Source of the DNA: an uncultured Lachnospiraceae bacterium | GTDB lineage: Bacteria > Bacillota > Clostridia > Lachnospirales > Lachnospiraceae | Assembly: GCA_900544685.1 (NCBI GenBank) | Contig: UQWA01000025.1 | Location: 1 to 44,606, forward strand | Direction: 5' to 3' | DNA: 44,606 bases | Shown: piece by piece, positions 15,471 through 24,141 of the stretch | How the letters are laid out: every line of letters begins with the position of its first letter | Position numbering within the stretch: position 1 is the first letter of the stretch | Notes under the pieces: generated by a model | The model's database searches: none | What the model was told of the DNA's origin: nothing | The model's input: the letters and a program-made list of their open reading frames with translations, nothing else | Translations under genes and position numbers: made by a program

Positions 15471-16373
15471 ATGGCAAATGCAAGAGAGATACAGGGCAGA
15501 ATAAAAAGTATCAATGATACGATGAAGATCACCAATGCAATGTATATGATATCATCCACCAAACTCCAGCGTGCCAAAAAGGAACTCGCAGAAACAGAAC
15601 CATTTTTCTTCACTATGCAGAGCATGATTGCAAGAACTGTTCGCCATATGCCGGAGATGCAGAGCAGGTATCTGACACATGATCCTGTGGGATCCGGTAA
15701 AAAAAGAGGCTTTCTTGTAATCACAGCCGATAAGGGACTTGCCGGTGCATACAACCATAACGTCCTGAAACTGGCAGAAGAGGAACTGGAGAAGTCTGAA
15801 GAATGGAACCTGTTTGTGGTAGGAGAACTGGGAAGACAGTATTTCGCCGGCAAGAAGATTGCGGTAGATGAGCATTTCCTCTATACGGCCCAGCATCCGA
15901 CCTTTGACAGAGCCCGTGTCATTACCAGTAAGCTGTTGGAAGCATATGATAATGGGGAACTGGATGAAATCGATATTATCTTTACATCCATGAAAAATGG
16001 AATGCAAAGTGAAACTAGAATGGAGCGTCTGCTTCCGCTGACGCAGCAGGATTTTTCGCCAACAGTTATGCAGCATGCTGTCGGTGTACAGCAGGAGGAA
16101 TTTATTTTTTCTCCGTCTCCGCAGGCAGTACTGGAGAGCATCGTACCGAACTATGTCACAGGATATATCTTCGGTGCACTGGTAGAATCTTTCTGCAGCG
16201 AGCATAACGCCCGCATGATGGCAATGGAGGCAGCTAATGACAGTGCGAAGGATATGCTTCACCAGCTGTCAATCGAATATAATCGTGTGCGTCAGGCTGC
16301 CATTACGCAGGAGATCACGGAGGTGGTCAGCGGCGCAAAAGCACAGAAACGTAAAAAGAAAGGAGACCGCTGA
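15471..16373 (+). CDS. atpG: ATP synthase F1 subunit gamma
   Basis: The 300-residue central stalk subunit has the expected antiparallel coiled-coil ends: N-terminal REIQGRIKSINDTMKITNAM and C-terminal YNRVRQAAITQEITEVVSGA. The middle domain includes ITADKGLAGAYNHNVLK. It lies 11 bp after the delta-alpha gene with a GGTGAT ribosome binding site and 2 bp before atpD, so it is tightly coupled in the operon. The lysine-rich tail QKRKKKGDR is slightly longer than usual. Confidence 0.95.
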   Translation: MANAREIQGRIKSINDTMKITNAMYMISSTKLQRAKKELAETEPFFFTMQSMIARTVRHMPEMQSRYLTHDPVGSGKKRGFLVITADKGLAGAYNHNVLKLAEEELEKSEEWNLFVVGELGRQYFAGKKIAVDEHFLYTAQHPTFDRARVITSKLLEAYDNGELDEIDIIFTSMKNGMQSETRMERLLPLTQQDFSPTVMQHAVGVQQEEFIFSPSPQAVLESIVPNYVTGYIFGALVESFCSEHNARMMAMEAANDSAKDMLHQLSIEYNRVRQAAITQEITEVVSGAKAQKRKKKGDR

Positions 16374-16375
16374 AA

Positions 16376-17770
16376 ATGAATGTAGGTAAAATCGTACAGG
16401 TTCAGGGACCGGTTATTGACGTCGAGTTCCAGAACGGTGAGCTTCCATTTATCAAGGATGCTCTGGAAGTAGAAAACGATGGAAAACGCTGCGTTATGGA
16501 AGTGGCTCAGCATATAGGAAAAAATACCGTACGTTGTATTATGCTGGCATCCAGTGAAGGGCTTCACAGAGATATGGAAGTTGTTGCCACCGGAAGCGGT
16601 ATTAAAGTGCCGGTAGGGGAAAAGACCCTTGGCCGACTGTTCAATGTACTGGGAGAAACCATAGACGGAGAGGAATCTCTGGAAAAAGAAGAACACTGGT
16701 GTATCCACAGAGAACCGCCAACATTTGAAGATCAGAGCCCGGTTGTTGAAATGCTGGAAACAGGTATTAAGGTTATTGACCTGCTGGCACCTTACGCAAA
16801 AGGTGGTAAGATTGGTCTGTTTGGTGGTGCTGGTGTAGGTAAGACCGTATTGATTCAGGAACTGATCCGTAACATTGCCACAGAGCATGGCGGATATTCC
16901 ATCTTCACCGGTGTTGGAGAGCGTTCCCGTGAAGGTAATGACTTGTGGACTGAAATGAAAGAATCCGGGGTATTGGAAAAGACAGCTCTGGTATTTGGAC
17001 AGATGAACGAGCCACCTGGAGCACGTATGCGTGTGGCTGAGACAGGACTGACTATGGCAGAATATTTCCGTGATGAACAGCATCAGAACGTGCTACTCTT
17101 CATTGATAATATTTTCCGTTTCGTACAGGCAGGTTCCGAAGTATCTGCACTGCTGGGACGTATGCCTTCCGCAGTAGGTTATCAGCCGACGCTGGCAAAT
17201 GAACTGGGTGCACTTCAGGAACGAATTGCGTCAACAAAGAAAGGTTCTGTAACATCTGTGCAGGCAGTTTATGTACCGGCCGATGACTTGACAGACCCGG
17301 CTCCGGCAACCACATTCGCCCATCTGGATGCTACCACTGTACTTTCCAGAAAGATCGTGGAACAGGGTATTTATCCGGCTGTTGATCCGCTGGAATCCAG
17401 CTCACGAATTCTGGAAGAGGATGTAGTAGGAAAAGAACATTATGAGACTGCTCTGAAGGTACAGGAGATGCTTCAGAAATACAAAGAACTGCAGGATATC
17501 ATCGCAATTCTTGGTATGGAAGAATTATCAGCAGAAGATAAAGTGACTGTATACCGTGCGAGAAAGATTCAGAGATTCCTTTCCCAGCCATTCCACGTAG
17601 CAGAGAACTTCACCGGAGTTCCTGGAAAATACGTGCCGGTAAAAGAAACCATCCGTGGCTTCAAGGCAATCATTGATGGTGAGATGGATGAATATCCGGA
17701 AGCAGCATTTTTCAATGTGGGAACCATTGATGAAGTAATTGAAAAGGCAAATGCAATGCAGAAAGGATAA
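16376..17770 (+). CDS. atpD: ATP synthase F1 subunit beta
   Basis: The 464-residue catalytic subunit has Walker A GGAGVGKTV, the catalytic Glu in TGVGERSREGND, Walker B VLLFIDNIFRF and the MEELSAED form of the DELSEED loop that contacts gamma. All catalytic positions that can be checked by eye are intact. An AAAGGAG ribosome binding site lies within the end of atpG, so the two are translationally close. It follows gamma and precedes epsilon as usual. Confidence 0.97.
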   Translation: MNVGKIVQVQGPVIDVEFQNGELPFIKDALEVENDGKRCVMEVAQHIGKNTVRCIMLASSEGLHRDMEVVATGSGIKVPVGEKTLGRLFNVLGETIDGEESLEKEEHWCIHREPPTFEDQSPVVEMLETGIKVIDLLAPYAKGGKIGLFGGAGVGKTVLIQELIRNIATEHGGYSIFTGVGERSREGNDLWTEMKESGVLEKTALVFGQMNEPPGARMRVAETGLTMAEYFRDEQHQNVLLFIDNIFRFVQAGSEVSALLGRMPSAVGYQPTLANELGALQERIASTKKGSVTSVQAVYVPADDLTDPAPATTFAHLDATTVLSRKIVEQGIYPAVDPLESSSRILEEDVVGKEHYETALKVQEMLQKYKELQDIIAILGMEELSAEDKVTVYRARKIQRFLSQPFHVAENFTGVPGKYVPVKETIRGFKAIIDGEMDEYPEAAFFNVGTIDEVIEKANAMQKG

Positions 17771-17776
17771 CTTTCC

Positions 17777-18193
17777 ATGGCTACATTTTATCTGAAAATT
17801 GTTACAAGCAATAAAGTCTTTTTTGCCGGCAAAGTGTCTGTGGCGATCGTGACAGCCACAGACGGTGAAAAAGCATTTATGGCTCATCACGAAGAGATGG
17901 TTCTGGCATTAAAACCTGGTGAGATCCGTTTCCAGAAGGAAGACGGCACCTGGGTAACTGCAGTATCCGGTGTAGGAGTGGTACAGGCAGCAAACAACCG
18001 TGTGACAGCTATTGTAGAATCTGCGGAACTTCCGGAAGATATCGATGCTGTCAGAGCACGGGAGGCAAGAGACCGTGCTTTGGAAGAAATGCGCCAGAAA
18101 CAGAGCATTCGTGAATACAAAACCACACAGGCGTCTCTGGCGAGAGCTATTAACCGAATGAGACACAGTTCAGAGCAGGGCGTGATTAAATAA
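17777..18193 (+). CDS. atpC: ATP synthase F1 subunit epsilon
   Basis: The 138-residue subunit has an N-terminal beta-sandwich (FYLKIVTSNKVFFAGKVSVA, EDGTWVTAVSGVGVVQ) and a C-terminal two-helix region rich in Arg and Glu (DAVRAREARDRALEEMRQK) that can inhibit hydrolysis. It begins 6 bp after atpD and is the last gene of the operon, followed by a terminator. Confidence 0.94.
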   Translation: MATFYLKIVTSNKVFFAGKVSVAIVTATDGEKAFMAHHEEMVLALKPGEIRFQKEDGTWVTAVSGVGVVQAANNRVTAIVESAELPEDIDAVRAREARDRALEEMRQKQSIREYKTTQASLARAINRMRHSSEQGVIK

Positions 18194-18200
18194 TACTGTT

Positions 18201-18245
18201 AAGACACCGGACAAAGTGAAATCACAGAAGTCAGGTGTCTTTTTG
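18201..18245 (+). terminator. Terminator of the ATP synthase operon
   Basis: AAGACACC (18201-18208) pairs with GGTGTCTT (18234-18241); a second step GAC/GTC extends the stem past one mismatch. It is followed by a T tract (TTTTTGG). Confidence 0.8.
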
Positions 18246-18384
18246 GTTGTTGTAGAACTCAGTCTATTACAGTATCCCTTCAGACACGTTGATTTTTTGC
18301 ATCTGCTGCAAAATCTGCCTACCGTCTGTGCGGGATACCTGTAATATCCTTGAGTTCATGATGGAATAAAAAATACAGTATAAC

Positions 18385-18413
18385 TTGAAAAGTATATAAA
18401 TATATATTATAGT
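18385..18413 (+). promoter_or_regulatory. Sigma-A type promoter upstream of the small exporter
   Basis: -35 TTGAAA (18385-18390), 17-bp AT-rich spacer, -10 TATAGT (18408-18413). The 248-bp gap between the operon terminator and the next gene holds this promoter and no other recognisable element. Confidence 0.6.
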
Positions 18414-18493
18414 GGATGAAGTTGAGTGCTGTGGAGGCAAAAGAGGTCTTACAGTTTATTGAATTTTAGTATAGTAGATAGAAAGGAAAATGT

Positions 18494-18967
18494 ATGTTTA
18501 CAAAGTTTTTGACTGTATTTTTTGTATCTATGTTACCGCTGGCTGAGCTGCGTGTGGCGGTGCCTCTGGCGGTGGGTATGAAGCTGCCGCTTGTGGCTTC
18601 TTATATTATCTGTATCATTGGAAATATGATTCCGGTACCGTTTATTTATTTCTTTGCAAGAAAAGTCCTGGAATGGGGAGCAGAGAAGCCGATTCTTGAA
18701 AAACCTTTTACCTGGATCCTGAAAAAGGGTGAGAAGGGTGGAGAGAAGCTGGTGGAGAAAGTAGGAAGAAGTACCTATGTGGCGCTCTTCCTCTTTGTTG
18801 GAATTCCAATTCCGGGAACCGGAGCATGGACCGGAACACTGGCAGCCAGTATCCTGGATCTGGACTTTAAGAAAAGTGTACTGGCAGCGCTGGGAGGTGT
18901 CCTTCTGGCAGGCATCATTATGGGCGTGGCAAGTACCGGAGTATTCAGTCTGATCGGACTGGTATAA
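18494..18967 (+). CDS. Small multi-drug export protein family (COG2426)
   Basis: The 157-residue membrane protein has the family's opening helix MLPLAELRVAVPLAVG, a second membrane segment ending PVPFIYFFARKVLEW, a charged cytoplasmic loop (LKKGEKGGEKLVEKVG) and the re-entrant-like motif GIPIPGTGAWTGTLAAS. The family name comes from weak evidence of drug export and the true substrate is unknown. The ribosome binding site AGAAAGGAAA precedes ATG 18494. It is monocistronic and ends at a bidirectional terminator. Confidence 0.8.
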   Translation: MFTKFLTVFFVSMLPLAELRVAVPLAVGMKLPLVASYIICIIGNMIPVPFIYFFARKVLEWGAEKPILEKPFTWILKKGEKGGEKLVEKVGRSTYVALFLFVGIPIPGTGAWTGTLAASILDLDFKKSVLAALGGVLLAGIIMGVASTGVFSLIGLV

Positions 18968-19011
18968 AAGTAAATAGGGTATCTGTAACGAGACTGGACA
19001 GATACTATGAA

Positions 19012-19058
19012 AAAACAGACCCGATTGTGGCAGAGATATGCCGAATCAGGTCTGTTTT
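19012..19058. terminator. Bidirectional terminator between convergent genes
   Basis: AAAACAGACC pairs with GGTCTGTTTT (10 bp), and GATT/AATC plus GGCA/TGCC extend it inward. A-rich on the left and T-rich on the right, it can serve both the exporter gene on the plus strand and pdxT on the minus strand. Confidence 0.85.
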
Positions 19059-19095
19059 ACGTCATATGGGAAGAGGATTATGACTCTCTTATTAT

Positions 19096-19668
19096 TTAAG
19101 ATTTTGCAGAAATACTCTTTAAGAACAGTTCATGAATCTGGGTATCATCATCCAGTTCCGGGTGAAAGGCATAGGCAAACTGGCTGCCATAATGGACGCC
19201 TACGATTTTGCCGTCTACCACTGCGAGCACTTCCACATTCGGTGCCGTCTCAGATACATATGGGGCACGGATGAAGGTCATTGGTACTTTTCCGATCCCT
19301 TTTACTTCTGATTCTGTATGAAAACTGCCAAGCTGCCGTCCATAGGCGTTTCGCTTTACCTTTACCGGCAGTGTGGCAAAATGAGAAGCTTCCTGACCTT
19401 CGATTTCGGATGCCAGCAGAATCAGTCCTGCACAGGTGGCGAGCACCGGCATTCCGTCTTCAATTCTTTTTTTCAAAGGTTCAAACATATTTTGTTCATG
19501 AAGCAGGAGACTCTGCACAGTACTTTCTCCGCCTGGGAGAATCAGTGCATCAAATGGTTTTTTCAGATCCGCTGTCTGACGAAGTTCGATATGCTCCACG
19601 CCAAGGCGGTTCAGGATCTGTTCATGTTCGATAAAAGCACCCTGAAGTGCCAGTACTGCAACGGTCAT
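19096..19668 (-). CDS. pdxT: Pyridoxal 5'-phosphate synthase glutaminase subunit
   Basis: The 190-residue class I glutaminase supplies ammonia to PdxS. The catalytic triad is readable: Cys79 in LATCAGLILLA, with His169 and Glu171 in AFHPEL. GGEST (46-50) forms the oxyanion region. Normal length. It follows pdxS by 2 bp on the minus strand and is therefore co-transcribed with it. Confidence 0.96.
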   Translation of the reverse strand: MTVAVLALQGAFIEHEQILNRLGVEHIELRQTADLKKPFDALILPGGESTVQSLLLHEQNMFEPLKKRIEDGMPVLATCAGLILLASEIEGQEASHFATLPVKVKRNAYGRQLGSFHTESEVKGIGKVPMTFIRAPYVSETAPNVEVLAVVDGKIVGVHYGSQFAYAFHPELDDDTQIHELFLKSISAKS

Positions 19669-19670
19669 CT

Positions 19671-20552
19671 TTAGATTCCTCTTTCTGCCATGATTAACTG
19701 AATTTCCTGCTCATTGATACCTACCATAGCTTCACCCAGATCCTCGGACAGTTTTGCAATCAGCGAAGCATCGGTATAGTTTGTAACTGCCTGAACGATG
19801 GCAGATGCACGTTTTTCAGGATTGCCGGACTTGAAAATACCGGAGCCAACGAAGACACCCTCTGCGCCAAGCTGCATCATAAGAGAAGCATCAGCCGGGG
19901 TAGCTACGCCGCCTGCAGCAAAGTTGACAACCGGAAGACGATGGTTTTCGTGTACATATTCTACCAGAGCATAAGGAACCTGAAGCTGTTTGGCTGCTTC
20001 ATAGAGTTCATCTTTTCTCATACTTCCGATGCGGGCAATCTCGCTGTTCATTTTCCGCATATGACGTACCGCCTGAATAATATCACCGGTACCCGGTTCT
20101 CCTTTGGTACGGATCATGGAAGCACCTTCATTAATTCGTCTCAGCGCTTCGCCCAGATCTTTGGCACCGCATACAAATGGCACCTTAAAGTCTCTTTTAT
20201 TAATATGGTAAATATCATCTGCAGGGGAGAGTACTTCACTTTCATCAATATAGTCGATCTCCAGAGCTTCCAGAATCTGTGCCTCCGCAAAGTGACCGAT
20301 ACGGCATTTTGCCATAACCGGGATAGACACGGCATCCTGAATTTTCTTAATTAATTTTGGATCACTCATACGGGAGACACCGCCTGCTGCACGGATATCA
20401 GCCGGAATACGTTCCAGCGCCATAACAGCGCATGCACCGGCAGCTTCTGCGATCTTAGCCTGCTCCGGTGTGGTAACATCCATGATAACGCCGCCCTTTA
20501 ACATCTGGGCGAGCTGTTTATTTAATTCATATCTTTCGGTAACTTTTTCCAT
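19671..20552 (-). CDS. pdxS: Pyridoxal 5'-phosphate synthase lyase subunit
   Basis: The 293-residue TIM-barrel enzyme makes PLP from ribose 5-phosphate, glyceraldehyde 3-phosphate and ammonia. GGVIMDVTTPEQAKIAE at the start carries the catalytic Asp, and VMAKCRIGH carries the Schiff-base Lys (about 82). The C-terminal block VFVGSGIFKSGNPEKRA is typical. AGGAGG precedes the start on the minus strand (complement of 20561-20566). It is divergent from the MocR regulator, which probably controls it. Confidence 0.97.
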   Translation of the reverse strand: MEKVTERYELNKQLAQMLKGGVIMDVTTPEQAKIAEAAGACAVMALERIPADIRAAGGVSRMSDPKLIKKIQDAVSIPVMAKCRIGHFAEAQILEALEIDYIDESEVLSPADDIYHINKRDFKVPFVCGAKDLGEALRRINEGASMIRTKGEPGTGDIIQAVRHMRKMNSEIARIGSMRKDELYEAAKQLQVPYALVEYVHENHRLPVVNFAAGGVATPADASLMMQLGAEGVFVGSGIFKSGNPEKRASAIVQAVTNYTDASLIAKLSEDLGEAMVGINEQEIQLIMAERGI

Positions 20553-20574
20553 GATAAAATCCTCCTGTGTAAAA

Positions 20575-20615
20575 TGCGCTTAGAAGTTGCGCAAATCTCA
20601 TGCACCGAGTATAAT
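20575..20615 (+). promoter_or_regulatory. Divergent pdxS/pdxR promoter with inverted repeat
   Basis: For pdxR: -35 TTGCGC (20587-20592), 17-bp spacer, -10 TATAAT (20610-20615). The inverted repeat TGCGC (20575-20579) / GCGCA (20589-20593) overlaps the -35. On the minus strand a TTGCGC also lies at suitable distance for pdxS. It is a good candidate for the PdxR operator. Confidence 0.55.
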
Positions 20616-20629
20616 GGAAAGGTGATATT

Positions 20630-22090
20630 ATGAAAATAATCAATTTCCATATATTCAGTAATACCAGATGGGAGAAAAAGGGAACATTGCTTACTTACAA
20701 TTTTACCAATACAGGGTCAGATTCCCTGTATGAATATCTGTATAAATGTATCAAAAAGGACATCCTTTCCGGAAAAATCAAGACAGGGGAGAAGCTGCCC
20801 TCCAAGCGGATGTTTGCGAAAAATCTGGGTATAAGTGTCATTACTGTGGAGAACGCCTATGGTCAGCTTATAGCGGAAGGATATATTTATTCACAGCCAA
20901 AGAAAGGATTTTTTGTATCTGACCTGAAGATCACCTCTCCGGTGGAGAATGAAAGCGGAACAGACCGGCATCCTGTAATACTGGCCGGCGGAGAGAGCGC
21001 ATATCTGGCGGATTTTTCCAGTAATCAGACAGAGACGGCAGTTTTTCCATTTTCGATCTGGACCAGAACCATGCGGGAAATCATGTCAGAGAAGCAGGAA
21101 GAGCTGATGACCAACCCGCCATGCGGGGGAATTATGGAATTGCGGGAAAACATTGCCCGGTATCTTATGGATTTTCGTGGCATGAGTGTGCAGAGAGAGC
21201 AGATCATCGTGGGTGCCGGAACAGAGTATCTGTACAGCCTGCTGATTCAGCTTCTGGGAGAAAAATGTGTGTACGGTGTGGAGAATCCGGGATATCACAA
21301 GGTGGCAAAGATCTATGAGAGTATGGGGGTGTCATACCGCTATCTGGATATGGATCATGCAGGAATACTGCCATCTCAGTTGGAGGAGAAGAAGGTGCAG
21401 ATTCTGCATACCTCTCCGTCTCATCATTTTCCTACCGGTGTGGTGATGCCGGTAAGCAGGCGCTATGAACTGTTGGGCTGGGCGGCAGGATCTCCGGATC
21501 GTTATATTATAGAAGATGATTATGACAGCGAACTGCGGCTGAGCGGCAAACCGATACCGACTCTGCAAAGCATGGATGTGTCTGGGAAAGTAATCTATAT
21601 GAATACTTTTACCAAGACCTTATCCTCCACAGTGCGAATCAGCTATATGGTACTGCCAGATTCCCTGGCAGAACGGTTTTACCGTAATTTAAGCTTCTAT
21701 TCCTGTACCGTATCGAATTTTGAGCAGTATACACTTTCCCGATTTATTCAGAACGGCAGTTTTGAGAAGCATATTAACCGTCTGCGCAACTATTATCAGA
21801 TGAAGCGGGATAAATTACTGGAAGCATTTCACAGTCATCCTATACATAAGTATATATCTATTTATGAGGAAGAAGCAGGCGTACATTTTCTGATGAAGAT
21901 CGATACGGAAAAGACAGAAAAAGAAGTTATGGATGCAGCCAGGGCAAAGGGCATCCGGCTGAATCCGGTGTCAGGATATTATTTTGGAATTTCGCCGGAA
22001 CAGGAGCAGATCTATGTCATGAACTATTCTTCTGTTCCGCTGGAGAAAAAAGAAGAGATTGTATCAAGGATCTACGAGGCAATTTTGTAG
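20630..22090 (+). CDS. pdxR: MocR/PdxR family transcriptional regulator
   Basis: The product has up to 486 residues: an N-terminal GntR winged helix (about 25-100: GSDSLYEYLYKCIKKDILSG, LPSKRMFAKNLGISVITVENAYG) and a C-terminal fold-type-I aminotransferase domain with the PLP-site sequence EDDYDSELR and the lysine in NTFTKTLSSTVRISYM. These proteins sense PLP and control pdxST; the divergent position over a shared 77-bp region supports this. The ATG at 20630 has AAAGGTGAT ahead of it. An alternative TTG at 20687, behind GGGAGAAAAAGGGA, matches the usual family N-terminus LLTYNF better, so the first 19 residues may not be real. Confidence 0.85.
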   Translation: MKIINFHIFSNTRWEKKGTLLTYNFTNTGSDSLYEYLYKCIKKDILSGKIKTGEKLPSKRMFAKNLGISVITVENAYGQLIAEGYIYSQPKKGFFVSDLKITSPVENESGTDRHPVILAGGESAYLADFSSNQTETAVFPFSIWTRTMREIMSEKQEELMTNPPCGGIMELRENIARYLMDFRGMSVQREQIIVGAGTEYLYSLLIQLLGEKCVYGVENPGYHKVAKIYESMGVSYRYLDMDHAGILPSQLEEKKVQILHTSPSHHFPTGVVMPVSRRYELLGWAAGSPDRYIIEDDYDSELRLSGKPIPTLQSMDVSGKVIYMNTFTKTLSSTVRISYMVLPDSLAERFYRNLSFYSCTVSNFEQYTLSRFIQNGSFEKHINRLRNYYQMKRDKLLEAFHSHPIHKYISIYEEEAGVHFLMKIDTEKTEKEVMDAARAKGIRLNPVSGYYFGISPEQEQIYVMNYSSVPLEKKEEIVSRIYEAIL

Positions 22091-22127
22091 TTAATGTTCA
22101 CAGCCAATGTTTTGTGAAAAATGAGTA

Positions 22128-22157
22128 TTGCAATTGGTCTGGGATAGTAGTTATAAT
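22128..22157 (+). promoter_or_regulatory. Candidate promoter of purC
   Basis: -35 TTGCAA (22128-22133), 18-bp spacer, -10 TATAAT (22152-22157), 70 bp upstream of the start codon. No purine riboswitch structure was recognised in the leader. Confidence 0.55.
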
Positions 22158-22226
22158 AACAGGAGATTGTGCGGGGTGTGAAGCGCTGGCAATCGGTTAA
22201 TTAAAATAAAAAGAGGAGTACTGACT

Positions 22227-23096
22227 ATGGAAATGAAGCCTGTAAAAGAAGGAAAAGTACGTGAGATTTACGACAACGGTGACAGCCTGGTTATGGTAGC
22301 TACAGACCGTATTAGCTGTTTTGACGTAATTCTGAATAACGAGGTTACCAAAAAAGGTACGGTATTGACACAGATGTCTAAGTTCTGGTTTGATCTGACA
22401 GAAGATATTCTGCCGAATCATATGATTTCAGTAGATGTGAAAGATATGCCGGAATACTTCCAGCAGCCGAAGTTTGACGGTAACAGCATGTTATGCCGTA
22501 AGCTGGAAATGCTGCCGGTTGAATGTATTGTACGCGGTTACATTACAGGAAGCGGATGGGCAAGCTATCAGAAGACCGGTGAAGTATGTGGCATTAAGCT
22601 TCCGGAAGGATTAAAAGAATCCGACAAGCTGCCGGAACCGATTTACACACCATCCACCAAGGCAGAGATCGGTGACCACGACGAGAACATTTCCTATGAA
22701 CAGAGCGTTGCATATCTGGAAAAGAGATTCCCAGGCAAGGGTGAAGAATACGCAGCCAAGCTTCGTGACTACACCATTGCTTTATATAAGAAGTGTGCAG
22801 AATATGCACTGAGCAAGGGTATCATCATTGCAGATACCAAGTTTGAATTCGGGCTGGATGAGAATGGCAATATGGTGATCGGTGATGAGATGCTGACACC
22901 GGACAGTTCCAGATTCTGGCCGGCAGAAGGATACGAACCAGGTCATAGTCAGCCATCCTTTGACAAGCAGTTTGCCCGTGACTGGCTGAAGGCCAATCCA
23001 GATAACGACTGGACACTGCCACAGGATATCGTGGATAAGACCATCGAGAAGTATCTTCAGGCATACGAGATGCTGACAGGCAAAAAGCTGGTATAG
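22227..23096 (+). CDS. purC: SAICAR synthetase (phosphoribosylaminoimidazole-succinocarboxamide synthase)
   Basis: The 289-residue purine biosynthesis enzyme condenses CAIR with aspartate using ATP. Signatures are GKVREIYD near the N-terminus, TDRISCFDVIL, VRGYITGSGWASY, IADTKFEFGLD and DEMLTPDSSRFWP. The length matches the longer clostridial and yeast-type form. AAGAGGAG precedes ATG 22227. No other pur gene is nearby, so it is transcribed alone and ends at a strong hairpin. Confidence 0.97.
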   Translation: MEMKPVKEGKVREIYDNGDSLVMVATDRISCFDVILNNEVTKKGTVLTQMSKFWFDLTEDILPNHMISVDVKDMPEYFQQPKFDGNSMLCRKLEMLPVECIVRGYITGSGWASYQKTGEVCGIKLPEGLKESDKLPEPIYTPSTKAEIGDHDENISYEQSVAYLEKRFPGKGEEYAAKLRDYTIALYKKCAEYALSKGIIIADTKFEFGLDENGNMVIGDEMLTPDSSRFWPAEGYEPGHSQPSFDKQFARDWLKANPDNDWTLPQDIVDKTIEKYLQAYEMLTGKKLV

Positions 23097-23126
23097 AAAA
23101 GTACGTAATATCAGCCCCCTATAGAG

Positions 23127-23192
23127 CCGGAGACATCCTCTGTTTCCGGAATGAAAACCGACGATATGGGAAGTACACCTGTCGTCGGTTTT
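23127..23192 (+). terminator. Two consecutive hairpins after purC, the second a terminator
   Basis: The first stem is CCGGAGACA (23127-23135) with TGTTTCCGG (23141-23149), including one G-T pair and no T tract. The second is AAAACCGACGA (23154-23164) with TCGTCGGTTTT (23182-23192), a perfect 11-bp stem with A-rich and T-rich feet that could stop transcription in both directions. Confidence 0.8.
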
Positions 23193-23203
23193 ATCATAAT
23201 TTA

Positions 23204-23235
23204 GGATTGTGGGAGCGCGAAGCGCGAAACAATCC
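23204..23235. repeat. GC-rich palindromic element
   Basis: GGATTGT (23204-23210) and ACAATCC (23229-23235) enclose GAGCGCGAAGCGCG, itself a short CGCG-AA-CGCG hairpin. The double-stem layout and contrast with AT-rich surroundings resemble dispersed palindromic repeats. Only one copy was seen in this window. Confidence 0.6.
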
Positions 23236-23276
23236 GTAGGTATCATGATATACGCAGAAATAAAAAGGAAAGCGAT

Positions 23277-24137
23277 ATGAACGGATTCAAAAGGAGCAGA
23301 AAGGTACTGATGCTGTCAGCTTTGCTGGCTGCCGGATTTCTGACAGGCTGTGGGAACAGTGACAAGACGGAAGAAGTACACAGCTTTGCAGTATGGGAAA
23401 AGACGGACGAAGCGTCATACATTTTTGCGGATGGAGTGACAGCCGAAAAATGGAAAAATGAAAAAGAGGACACCAGGCAGTACCGTTATCGGCTGGAGAA
23501 TGGGACAGACCTGTTGGAGACTACAGATGTGCTTTCACCGGAAGATGAGATGGATTCAGAATTGTCCGGTTTTGAAGGGCTTTCAGATACGGCGAAGGAA
23601 AAAGTGCGTATCTGGTATCAGGATCAGGGACTGCTCTATGATCTGGACAAGGAACTGGAGGATGCATATCAGGATTATCTGGAATGTGAGAAAAGCCGTG
23701 AACATTTTACCTGCCACAAGGTCAGCCAGGATGTAACAGAATCCGCCGAGAATGCAGAGTATATGGTGATTCTTACAGCAGTGACTACTCCGAAAAAGCT
23801 GCATTTTGACGGAGGCACCACCTGCAATTACCAGACAGCTATATTTAACAGAAGTACCGGGGAGGCAATAGACCTGTGGAGCCTGTTTACGATGCCGGAA
23901 GAGGAAGTGAAGGAAGAACTGGCAAAGACCTGTTCCGTGGAAGATACGACCGTTTCTGAACAGGATGTGGGACCGGTGATGGATCAGGGGCAGATCCTGC
24001 TGTTTCAGGATTATCTGGAGGTCTGGTTCCCTTACGGTACCTGGGAGCGGCAGGAATTCGATAAAGGATTTGGGTTTGAATATAACAAAATAGAAGGACT
24101 GCTCTATGAGTGGGCAGTGCCTCAGAAAGAGGAGTAA
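23277..24137 (+). CDS. Predicted lipoprotein, function unknown (possibly DUF3298-like)
   Basis: The 286-residue exported protein has a lysine/arginine N-region, a hydrophobic core and the lipobox LTGC with Cys25 as lipidated residue. The mature part is acidic. Its second half (CNYQTAIFNRSTGEAIDLWSLF, then WFPYGTWERQEF) is laid out like the beta-rich DUF3298/RsiV-type extracytoplasmic domain, but this is a weak resemblance. AAAGGAAAGCG precedes ATG 23277. It is 4 bp from the next gene and appears to start an operon leading to ispD. Confidence 0.7.
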   Translation: MNGFKRSRKVLMLSALLAAGFLTGCGNSDKTEEVHSFAVWEKTDEASYIFADGVTAEKWKNEKEDTRQYRYRLENGTDLLETTDVLSPEDEMDSELSGFEGLSDTAKEKVRIWYQDQGLLYDLDKELEDAYQDYLECEKSREHFTCHKVSQDVTESAENAEYMVILTAVTTPKKLHFDGGTTCNYQTAIFNRSTGEAIDLWSLFTMPEEEVKEELAKTCSVEDTTVSEQDVGPVMDQGQILLFQDYLEVWFPYGTWERQEFDKGFGFEYNKIEGLLYEWAVPQKEE

Positions 24138-24141
24138 CACC

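Noticed and set aside
22091..22226. Purine riboswitch before purC
   Set aside because: The leader is short and lacks the three-way junction sequence; only a simple promoter is visible.
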